Made by a program: the position numbers and the translations under genes
Shown here: in pieces, positions 17,746 through 25,232 of the stretch
Position numbering within the stretch: the stretch's first letter is position 1
How the letters are laid out: every line of letters starts with the position of its first letter
Source: Herbiconiux sp. A18JL235
GTDB taxonomy: Bacteria > Actinomycetota > Actinomycetes > Actinomycetales > Microbacteriaceae
Assembly (NCBI RefSeq): GCF_040939305.1
Contig: NZ_CP162511.1
Span: forward strand, 744,001 to 808,000
Length of the DNA: 64,000 nt
Direction: 5' to 3'
Notes under the pieces: model-generated
The model's database searches: none
What the model saw: only the letters and a program-made list of their open reading frames with translations
What the model was told of the DNA's origin: nothing

Positions 17746-19142
17746 CCGACGGAGGTCTCGCCGCTGTGGGTGTGGGTGCGCTGCGCCGGGTACGTGGCGC
17801 CTGTGTGCGCATCGAGGTCCCCGGTTGGTTCGACCCGCAGGACGTTTTCTCCGTGCTGTTCGGAGCAGAGTCGGCATCGTTCTGGTTCGAGGGCGAGCTC
17901 ATCGGTGACAGCGTCTGGATGGGGGCTGCCAGTCCCGACTCCTGCGTTGCGGTGGGGAACCCGTCGACCGGCGAGGTGCATGTCACAGCTTCCGGCCGGC
18001 GCTCGAGGCTGTCCGGAACGGTGAGCGACTTGCTCTCCGAACTACGACCCGGCGACGGCGTGAAAGAGAATTCGCTGGGCTGGGTCGGCTGGGTCGGGTA
18101 TGACAGCGCCAGCCTGAACGCGACTCTGCCCGTCCGCGCCGACGCGCGGGAAGATTCCGTGCTGTTCGTCGCAGACCGCGTCGTGAGGTTCGACATCGCT
18201 CATCGACGAATGTGGATTCACGCCGTACGCAGTGACGCCGACTGGGTGCAGTACGCGCTGGCTGCCCTGCAGTCATCGGCAATCCCGGTAGCGCCGAGGG
18301 CCACGACCGAGCCGGTGTCAACACCCGGGCTCGGCCCCGGAGAGTATGCCGCGGCGTTCGCCCGTGTCCAGAACGCCATCGAGCACGGAGAGGTCTACGT
18401 GACATGCCTGACCGATCGCCTGCGAGTCATCGACGCAGGAACTCCGGCCGCCGCCTTCGCCGCCATCCGCCGGTCATCGGCCGGAGTGCTCCGCGCGATC
18501 ATCCGGGGCGGAGACACGACACTCGTCAGCGCATCGACCGAGACCTTCCTCGCTGTGAACGGTCGAGAAGTCGTCTCCCGACCGGTGAAGGGAACACGTG
18601 CTCGTCACCGCGACGAGGTTCTCGATCGCGCGGCAGCGGACCAACTCGCGGTTGACAGCAAGGAGCTCGCGGAGAACGTGATGATCGTCGATCTTCTGCG
18701 CAACGACCTCTCGCGGGTCTGTAGCCTCGGCTCGATCGACGTGGTCGAACTGCTCCGAGTGGAAAGTCGTGCTCACGTCCATCAGTTGGTGAGCACGATC
18801 CGGGGCAACCTGAAAGAAGACATCTCTTTGGCAGAGCTTCTCGGGGCACTTCTCCCGGCTGGCTCGATGACGGGCGCTCCCAAGAGGGCGGCGGTCGGCC
18901 TCATCTCCGAGATCGAAGCGTCGCCTCGGGGAGAATACGCAGGGGCCTTAGGTTGGTTCGGGGCGGGCGGCGCCGCCCGCCTCGCGATGACCATCCGCAC
19001 CATCGTCTTCAAGGGATCGGCGGCGACGATCGGCACAGGCGGAGGCGTGACCGCTTGTTCGGACAGAGGGGCTGAGCAAGACGAGCTGGTCCTCAAGGCA
19101 GTCTCGCTGCTCGATGCGATTCGACCCGTGGCGGTGGTGTGA
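17742..19142 (+). CDS. pabB: Aminodeoxychorismate synthase component I-like (PabB)
   Basis: A 466-residue chorismate-binding enzyme. The C-terminal half has the family core: RPVKGTRAR near residue 284, ELAENVMIVDLLRNDLSRVC near 308, LLPAGSMTGAPK near 370 and the final IGTGGGVTACSD. The N-terminal part is divergent. It would turn chorismate plus ammonia or glutamine into aminodeoxychorismate for p-aminobenzoate. Neither pabA nor pabC is nearby. PabB is chosen over TrpE or a salicylate synthase because it directly overlaps folP (ATGA). Confidence 0.82.
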   Translation: MTDGGLAAVGVGALRRVRGACVRIEVPGWFDPQDVFSVLFGAESASFWFEGELIGDSVWMGAASPDSCVAVGNPSTGEVHVTASGRRSRLSGTVSDLLSELRPGDGVKENSLGWVGWVGYDSASLNATLPVRADAREDSVLFVADRVVRFDIAHRRMWIHAVRSDADWVQYALAALQSSAIPVAPRATTEPVSTPGLGPGEYAAAFARVQNAIEHGEVYVTCLTDRLRVIDAGTPAAAFAAIRRSSAGVLRAIIRGGDTTLVSASTETFLAVNGREVVSRPVKGTRARHRDEVLDRAAADQLAVDSKELAENVMIVDLLRNDLSRVCSLGSIDVVELLRVESRAHVHQLVSTIRGNLKEDISLAELLGALLPAGSMTGAPKRAAVGLISEIEASPRGEYAGALGWFGAGGAARLAMTIRTIVFKGSAATIGTGGGVTACSDRGAEQDELVLKAVSLLDAIRPVAVV

Positions 19143-19146
19143 GCCC

Positions 19147-19563
19147 ATGCAGGCGGTAACATCCCCACCCCGCACCTACACTGCGCGCTTCGAGTTGGTG
19201 AGCGATCGGTTCTGGAATTCTGTGCAGCACGAGTTCCCTCGACCCGCGGGGCGACCAGGCCGCCGCTTCTCCGATGCGCGGACCATGGTCGAGGCGATCA
19301 TCTATCGCCAGCGCTGCGCAATCCCCTGGCGTCAGGTGCCCGAAGTCTTCGGTCACTGGCAGACCATCTGGACATGGAATCAGCGGATTCTCACCGATGG
19401 CTCGTGGGAGCGTGCGCGAGCGGAATGGCGACGTCAGTCGCCGGACGAGAAAGATCCGACCCGGCCAACGGTGCAGGTCGAGATGGCACGAGTGCATCGC
19501 CTGGCCACGTCGGTGGCGAGACGCCCGCACGGATGGGTGGAACTGGAGTTCATCCTGCCCTGA
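19147..19563 (+). CDS. IS5-type transposase N-terminal domain protein (DUF4096-like), no catalytic part
   Basis: A 138-residue protein starting 4 nt after pabB. Residues about 12-85 match the helix-turn-helix domain found at the start of IS5-family transposases: LVSDRFWNSVQHEF, GRRFSDARTMVEAIIYRQRC, PWRQVPEVFGHWQTIWTWNQ, DGSWERA. The remaining residues (TVQVEMARVHRLATSVARRP) do not match a DDE nuclease, and no second transposase frame or inverted repeats are seen. It is either a dead IS fragment read through from the operon or a DNA-binding domain kept for another use. Its intact frame and tight spacing slightly favour the latter. Confidence 0.6.
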   Translation: MQAVTSPPRTYTARFELVSDRFWNSVQHEFPRPAGRPGRRFSDARTMVEAIIYRQRCAIPWRQVPEVFGHWQTIWTWNQRILTDGSWERARAEWRRQSPDEKDPTRPTVQVEMARVHRLATSVARRPHGWVELEFILP

Positions 19564-19586
19564 CGGGATGCGCGGCCCCGGTGGAA

Positions 19587-20216
19587 CTACTTCTGTGCGG
19601 CGGAGAGCGAGCGAGGGCGGACGAGATCCGGGGCCACCTCTTCGAGGAACGACCTCACGACGGGTTCCACCTCGACGGCATCGTGGTCGTACAACCACTG
19701 CAGCTGTAACCCGTCCATGACAGCAATCAGCAGGGCCGCCAAGCTGTGATCCTCGAGCTTCGACCTCAGTTTCCCAGCTGCACGAGCTTGCGCGAACAGA
19801 CCGCAGAGGGCCTCCCTCAGACTGTTGTAGCGATCGGCGTAGAACTGGTGCGCCGGGTGGGAGTTCTGCGACGCCTCGGCGGCGAGGCTGATATGCAGCT
19901 CGATCAGATGAGGGGTCGCGGCGTCATCTCGAAGAACGGCCAGAATCATGTCGAGGGCGTCAGACGGATGCGCTGATCGAGGCACGTGGCGGGACGCGCC
20001 CACCTCGTCTCGCAACTCCAGAACAGCGCCGAGCAGGTCTTCCTTCGTGGCGAAGTGGTGATTGAGCCCTTTGGGTGTCATCCCCACCTTCATCGCCACG
20101 TCTTTCATGGTCGCAGCCCGATAGCCACTGGCTGAAAAGATCTCGAACGCCGCCTCGATGATCTGGCGGCGCACCTGTGGCGTCTTGCCGTACGGACCGC
20201 GTACTCCGGTTGACAT
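19587..20216 (-). CDS. TetR-family regulator of the beta-glucoside operon
   Basis: A 209-residue TetR protein. Its N-terminal helix-turn-helix reads IIEAAFEIFSASGYRAATMK and DVAMKVGMTPKGLNHHFATK (residues about 14-55). The C-terminal domain is helical. The ATG at 20216 is preferred over the one at 20234, since GGGAG sits about 6 nt before it and 20234 falls inside an operator-like repeat. It is divergent from the MFS gene; two tandem repeats in the gap are likely its binding sites. Confidence 0.88.
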   Translation of the reverse strand: MSTGVRGPYGKTPQVRRQIIEAAFEIFSASGYRAATMKDVAMKVGMTPKGLNHHFATKEDLLGAVLELRDEVGASRHVPRSAHPSDALDMILAVLRDDAATPHLIELHISLAAEASQNSHPAHQFYADRYNSLREALCGLFAQARAAGKLRSKLEDHSLAALLIAVMDGLQLQWLYDHDAVEVEPVVRSFLEEVAPDLVRPRSLSAAQK

Positions 20217-20233
20217 CGCATCTCCCTCGATCA

Positions 20234-20260
20234 TGAAAACTATAACGCAATGAAGTTTTG
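20234..20260. promoter_or_regulatory. TetR operator-like repeat, copy 1
   Basis: TGAAAACTA, then CGC, TGAA and TTTT at fixed spacing. It agrees with a second copy 38 bp downstream in 21 of 27 positions, and also contains the dyad AAAACT-N12-AGTTTT. It lies between the divergent TetR and MFS genes. Confidence 0.65.
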
Positions 20261-20271
20261 TGCTATGTTCC

Positions 20272-20298
20272 TGAAAACTACATCGCCGTGAACTTTTA
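20272..20298. promoter_or_regulatory. TetR operator-like repeat, copy 2
   Basis: Second copy of the 27-bp repeat, starting with TGAAAACTA. A likely -10 box (TATGTT, 20264-20269) for the MFS gene lies between the copies, so binding at both would block transcription. Confidence 0.6.
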
Positions 20299-20328
20299 GA
20301 CTTCAGCCCTGATCAAGGAGGATCAACC

Positions 20329-21660
20329 ATGTCGACCACCCCTCAGCGTCCTGGTGACGCGCCGACGGCACCGGAGACGATCGATGGACTGACGCAGGCC
20401 CAGGCCCTCGACAGCGGTCGAGCGCCGAAGGTCAGCGGCCTCTTCATCTCGCTCCTCGTGCTGGCGAACGTCGGCGGCTCCATCGCGTTGATCACACCGC
20501 TGGCGATCTCACTCGCTGTACGTCTTCAGCAGCTCGCACCCGGAAACGAAGAGTTCCTGGGCTACATCACGGGCGCGGGGGCGGTGGTAGCGCTGATCAT
20601 GGCTCCCCTGATCGGCACTCTGAGCGACCACACTCGAAGTCGATTCGGTCGCCGGGCGCCCTATGTCATCGGGGGAGCCGTTCTCGGCCTGATCGCCCTC
20701 TTCGTGATGGCGGCGGCTCCATCCGTCGTCGTCCTCGGTCTCGGATGGGTGCTGACCCAGGCGACATGGGCTAGCGCTACCGGGGCACTCACCTTCGTCA
20801 TGGCCGACCGGGTCCCCGATCTCCAGCGTGGCAAGGTCGCCGGGCTGATGGGTTTCGCCGGGTTGGTCGCCCCAGTCGTGGGATCGATCATCGGTGCTTC
20901 GCTCGTCACTGACAATTACCTGCTCTTCCTGGTCCCCGGCGCCGTAGGAGTGGTGTTGATGGTGCTCTTCGGCTTGACCGTAGGCCGCGAAGACAGCCTC
21001 ACCCTGGCGCCGCCCGCACAGCGGCTGTCGTTCACCGTCGTCATCCGCAACTACCTGTTCGATCCGCGAGAGCACAAGGACTTCGCCTGGAACTGGGCCG
21101 GGCGGTTTCTGTTCATGGGCGGTCTGACGATCGGAACGACCTTCGGCACGTTCTTCATCGCTCAGCGTCTCGGCGCCACCGTCGCCGAGATCGCCGGCCT
21201 GGTGGCGTTGGTCTCCATCGGGGGCGTGGCAGCGGCCGCGCTGGGCGCGCTGGGCAGCGGCTGGCTCTCTGACAAGATCAAGCGCCGTAAGCTCCTGGTC
21301 TTCCTCTCCGGCGTCATCTTTGCGGCGGGCGCTGCGACGATGGCGGTCGCACCCGACTTCAGCGCCATCATCGTCGGCTCCGTGCTCATGCAGCTTGCGA
21401 CCGGGATTTTCTCCTCCGTCGACACGGCGATCATCCTCGACATCCTTCCCTCCCGCGAGCAGAACGCCGGCCGGTTCGTCGGAATCGCGCAGCTGGCCGT
21501 GTCTCTCGCCCAGGCGATCGCCCCGATCGTCGCTTCGCTCGTGCTGACGATCAGTGTGATCGATGGAGAAAAGAACTATCTACCCCTGTTCATCATCGCG
21601 GCCGCGTTCACACTCGTGGGCGGCCTCATCGTTCTCACCCGGGTCAAGGGCTCGCGCTGA
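20329..21660 (+). CDS. MFS transporter, probable glycoside importer
   Basis: A 443-residue major facilitator protein with twelve predicted hydrophobic segments. The loop after segment 2 reads IGTLSDHTRSRFGRR, close to the MFS/GPH loop motif; a second GSGWLSDKIKRRK follows the middle loop. AAGGAGG precedes the ATG. It heads the operon with GH1 and GH3 beta-glucosidases, so it probably imports beta-linked glucosides such as cellobiose or aryl-glucosides. Substrate is inferred from context only. Confidence 0.88.
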   Translation: MSTTPQRPGDAPTAPETIDGLTQAQALDSGRAPKVSGLFISLLVLANVGGSIALITPLAISLAVRLQQLAPGNEEFLGYITGAGAVVALIMAPLIGTLSDHTRSRFGRRAPYVIGGAVLGLIALFVMAAAPSVVVLGLGWVLTQATWASATGALTFVMADRVPDLQRGKVAGLMGFAGLVAPVVGSIIGASLVTDNYLLFLVPGAVGVVLMVLFGLTVGREDSLTLAPPAQRLSFTVVIRNYLFDPREHKDFAWNWAGRFLFMGGLTIGTTFGTFFIAQRLGATVAEIAGLVALVSIGGVAAAALGALGSGWLSDKIKRRKLLVFLSGVIFAAGAATMAVAPDFSAIIVGSVLMQLATGIFSSVDTAIILDILPSREQNAGRFVGIAQLAVSLAQAIAPIVASLVLTISVIDGEKNYLPLFIIAAAFTLVGGLIVLTRVKGSR

Positions 21661-21702
21661 CCCGACCGACCACTCCCGACAGTCACGAAGAAGAAGAGAG
21701 CT

Positions 21703-22893
21703 ATGACGGAATTCCTGTGGGGCGCATCGACCTCACCGCACCAGATCGAAGGCAACAACCTCAACAGCGACTGGTGGGAACGCGAGCAGCGCTTTCCCGA
21801 GATGTTCGAGAGAAGTGGTGACGCTCTCGACAGCTATCACCGGTACCGCGAAGACATCGGGCTTCTGGCCGATGCAGGCCTGAACGCCTACCGGTTCGGC
21901 ATCGAGTGGGCGCGGATCGAACCGGAGGAGGGGCAGTTCTCGAAGGCGGAGCTGGCTCACTACCGCCGCATGATCGACGCGACGTTGGAGCGGGGGATGA
22001 CGCCTGTGGTGACGCTGCACCACTTCACCAACCCGCGATGGTTCGCCGACGATGGCGGCTGGCGCGACCCCCGCGCCATCGACCGCTTCTGCCGCTACGT
22101 CGAGGCCGCCGCCACGATCCTCGCCGACGTCGAATGGGTCGTCACGGTCAACGAGCCGAATGTCTACGCCCTGATGTCACTCATGGACAACACGATGAGC
22201 GAGGAAGGCCGGGCAGCGATGGCAGACCTCAGCGTGGACGATCTCCTTCGCGCTCAAGCTGCAGCGATCCCCGACACGGAACTCGGCGACATCCTCGCCG
22301 ACGCCCATCGAGCCGCGAAAGTCATCCTCAAGAGTGCGACCAGCGCACGCGTCGGGTGGACAGTCGCGGGGCAGGCGTTCGAACCGACTCCCGGCAACGA
22401 AGACGAGTTCGCGCGAGTGAAGGATGCCTGGGAGGACCGGTACCTGCGGGTATCGAAGGGTGACGACTTCGTCGGTGTCCAGTCGTACACCAGTCAGAAG
22501 ATCGACTCCCGAGGTGTCATCCCGCACGCGCCGCATCCCGACAACACCCTCACCGGCTGGGCCTACCGCCCAGACGCACTCGGCATCGCGCTGCGCAACG
22601 CGTGGAACGTGACCGAGGGAACACCGATCCTGATCACAGAGAATGGAATCGCCACCAACGACGACGCCCGCCGCATCGCCTACACCAGCGAAGCGCTCGA
22701 GCACATGTTCGCTGCCCAGGTGGACGGCCTCGACGTACGCGGGTACTTGCACTGGTCAGCGTTGGACAACTTCGAGTGGGGCCACTGGGCTCCCACCTTC
22801 GGCCTCATCGCCGTCGACCGCACCACGTTCGAACGCACCCCGAAACCCAGCCTCGCCTGGCTGGGCGACATCGCTCGGAGCGGACGAGCGTGA
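21703..22893 (+). CDS. GH1 beta-glucosidase
   Basis: A 396-residue family 1 glycoside hydrolase, slightly shorter than the usual 440-470. Landmarks: FLWGASTSPHQIEGN at the start, FGIEWARIEPEEG near residue 66, acid/base Glu in VTVNEPN near 149, nucleophile Glu in ILITENG near 312 and HWSALDNFEWGHW near 350. No signal peptide, so it works in the cytoplasm on imported beta-glucosides. The stop overlaps the GH3 start by 4 bp (GTGA). Confidence 0.92.
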   Translation: MTEFLWGASTSPHQIEGNNLNSDWWEREQRFPEMFERSGDALDSYHRYREDIGLLADAGLNAYRFGIEWARIEPEEGQFSKAELAHYRRMIDATLERGMTPVVTLHHFTNPRWFADDGGWRDPRAIDRFCRYVEAAATILADVEWVVTVNEPNVYALMSLMDNTMSEEGRAAMADLSVDDLLRAQAAAIPDTELGDILADAHRAAKVILKSATSARVGWTVAGQAFEPTPGNEDEFARVKDAWEDRYLRVSKGDDFVGVQSYTSQKIDSRGVIPHAPHPDNTLTGWAYRPDALGIALRNAWNVTEGTPILITENGIATNDDARRIAYTSEALEHMFAAQVDGLDVRGYLHWSALDNFEWGHWAPTFGLIAVDRTTFERTPKPSLAWLGDIARSGRA

Positions 22894-25130
22894 CCGCCGC
22901 GCCGCGCCGCGCCGATGGCAACCCGGTCCGTGTCGGTGAACTCTCCCTCGATCAGCGAATCTCCCTGCTGTCGGGTGGATCGTTCTGGGGAACCCGGAGC
23001 ATCCCCGAGCATGGCGTCCCGAGCGTCACGCTGACGGACGGCCCGCACGGGGTGCGGCATCAGCGGCAGGGTGAAGACAATCTCGGCATCTTCGACAGCG
23101 AACCCGCCACCTGCTTTCCCCCCGCTGTGGCAGTCGGCTCCAGCTGGAACCGCGATGTCGCCCGCCGAATGGGCCAAGCGATCGCCGAGGAGGCCAAGGC
23201 GCTGGGTGTCGGCGTCGTCCTCGGACCGGGCGTGAACATCAAGCGGACCCCTCTCAACGGGCGCAACTTCGAATACTTCTCCGAGGACCCCTACCTCACG
23301 GGGGTTCTCGCCGCAGAGCAGGCGGCAGCCCAGGAATCGGCCGGCGTCGGTGCTTCGGTGAAGCACTTCGCGCTGAACAACCAAGAGACCGAACGGATGC
23401 GCATCAGCGCCGACGTCGATGAACGCACCATGCGCGAGATCTATCTACCCGCGTTCGAGCGCGTCGTCACCACGGCGAAACCCGCGACCATCATGTGCTC
23501 CTACAATGCCATCAACGGCATTCCCGCAGCAGAGAACACCTGGCTGCTCACCGATCTCCTCAGGCGAGAATGGGGTTACGAGGGTGTCGTCGTGTCGGAC
23601 TGGGGTGCGGTCCAGGACCGCGTCACCTCGCTTCGAGCTGGGCTCGACCTCGAGATGCCCGGCGGGAGGGACAGCTCACCCGAGTTGGCTGCCGCCGTAG
23701 CCGACGGCCGACTCGAGCAGAGCGTCATCGACGCGTCTGCGTCCCGAGTCCTGGAACTCAGCGCCTACCACGGCGCGACAGGTTCACCCGTCGATCACGA
23801 CCGGCAACACGCCCTGAGCCGCACACTCGCCCTGGAGTGCCCGGTGCTCCTCAAGAACGACGGCTCGACACTGCCGCTTCGCGCAGGTCAACGGATCGCG
23901 GTCATAGGAGAACTCGCCGAGAACCCCCGCTACCAGGGTGGAGGCAGCTCGCGAATCGTCCCCACCCACCTCGATATTCCGGTGGAGCGCATCCGCCACG
24001 GAGCCACCGACCTCGGCATGACTGTGGAATACGCCGCGGGCTACTCGCTCGAGGCGTCACATGATGCCGCCACGCTTGCGAACGACGCAGTCGAGACGGC
24101 ACGCCGCGCAGACGTGGCGGTCGTGTTCGCGGGCCTTCGGGAGTCGGACGAGTCCGAGGGTTTCGACCGGACAACGCTCACGCTCCCGGACGATCAGATC
24201 GCACTCATCCGCAGCGTCGCCGCAGCGGCGCCCCGCACCGCGGTCGTCCTCTTCAACGGTGGGATCGTCAGCCTCGAGGAGTGGCACGACGACGTCGATG
24301 CAATTCTCGAAGCCTGGCTGCTCGGCCAGGGCGGGGGCGCTGCAATCGCCGACCTGCTTCTCGGCGTCGTGTCACCGTCAGGGCGACTTGCCGAAACGAT
24401 CCCGCTGAGGCTCGAAGACACCCCGTCCTATCTCACCCACCCCGGCGAACAGGGCCATACCCGTTACGGCGAAGGTGTCATGGTCGGCTACCGGTACTAC
24501 ACCGCCGTTGACCACCCCGTACGATATCCCTTCGGCCACGGCCTCAGCTACAGCAGGTTCACAGCGAGCGACATCACCGTCGAGCGTTCAGCCGACGACG
24601 ACACGGCGCTGACCGTCGAAGTCCTCATCACCAATGCGGGAGGCCGGGCTGCTAGCCACGTCGTGCAGCTCTATGTCTCGACCGCCGCGGGGCCTGTCAG
24701 ACGACCTCGGCGGGAACTGAAGGGCTTCGTCAAGATCGCGCTGACCGCAGGCGAGACCCGCCGTGTTCGGCTCCCTCTCGAACGACGGTCGTTCGCCTAT
24801 TGGGACAGCACCCATGACTCGTGGGTCGTCGCGCCGGGGGAGTACCGGATCGAGATCGCGGAGAACGCGGATCGAGTCATCCAGTCCACCACGATCACCC
24901 TGGTCGGCGACGCGCTTCCAACCCGATTGACTATCGACTCGACCGTGCAGGAATGGATCGAGCACCCGATCTACGGACAGATGCTCTTTCCCACCCAGGA
25001 GGGCGCAGAGCCATCTGACTTGACGATGATCGCATCCATGCCCTTGAGGCAGTTCCTGAACTTCCCCGGGGTGCCGCTTTCCCCCCGAGACATCGACCAC
25101 ATCCTCGCCGCCGATCCTGTTTCGGGGTAG
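22890..25130 (+). CDS. GH3 beta-glucosidase
   Basis: A 746-residue family 3 glycoside hydrolase. Landmarks: LTDGPHGVR near residue 47, GPGVNIKRTPLNGRNFEYFS near 113, KHFALNNQE near 156 and the nucleophile Asp in VVVSDWGAVQ near 234. A C-terminal fibronectin-III-like domain follows (VEVLITNAGGRAASHVVQLY near 575). No secretion signal is seen. The GTG start overlaps the GH1 stop, showing translational coupling. Having GH1 and GH3 enzymes together would widen the range of beta-glucosides used. Confidence 0.92.
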   Translation: MTAAPRRADGNPVRVGELSLDQRISLLSGGSFWGTRSIPEHGVPSVTLTDGPHGVRHQRQGEDNLGIFDSEPATCFPPAVAVGSSWNRDVARRMGQAIAEEAKALGVGVVLGPGVNIKRTPLNGRNFEYFSEDPYLTGVLAAEQAAAQESAGVGASVKHFALNNQETERMRISADVDERTMREIYLPAFERVVTTAKPATIMCSYNAINGIPAAENTWLLTDLLRREWGYEGVVVSDWGAVQDRVTSLRAGLDLEMPGGRDSSPELAAAVADGRLEQSVIDASASRVLELSAYHGATGSPVDHDRQHALSRTLALECPVLLKNDGSTLPLRAGQRIAVIGELAENPRYQGGGSSRIVPTHLDIPVERIRHGATDLGMTVEYAAGYSLEASHDAATLANDAVETARRADVAVVFAGLRESDESEGFDRTTLTLPDDQIALIRSVAAAAPRTAVVLFNGGIVSLEEWHDDVDAILEAWLLGQGGGAAIADLLLGVVSPSGRLAETIPLRLEDTPSYLTHPGEQGHTRYGEGVMVGYRYYTAVDHPVRYPFGHGLSYSRFTASDITVERSADDDTALTVEVLITNAGGRAASHVVQLYVSTAAGPVRRPRRELKGFVKIALTAGETRRVRLPLERRSFAYWDSTHDSWVVAPGEYRIEIAENADRVIQSTTITLVGDALPTRLTIDSTVQEWIEHPIYGQMLFPTQEGAEPSDLTMIASMPLRQFLNFPGVPLSPRDIDHILAADPVSG

Positions 25131-25232
25131 ACGCACGACGAGGGCGTTGCCCATCGACTCGAATATCACCCACGCCACAAAGCTCGGTGTACTCTGCCGC
25201 AGGGGGCACTGGTCGCCCCGAGGGGTGGGGAC

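Noticed and set aside
17742..19142. TrpE or salicylate synthase instead of PabB
   Set aside because: The chorismate-binding core alone cannot separate these, but direct overlap with folP and folC upstream favours the p-aminobenzoate role.
19147..19563. A complete insertion sequence
   Set aside because: No DDE catalytic part, second frame, terminal inverted repeats or target duplication could be found.
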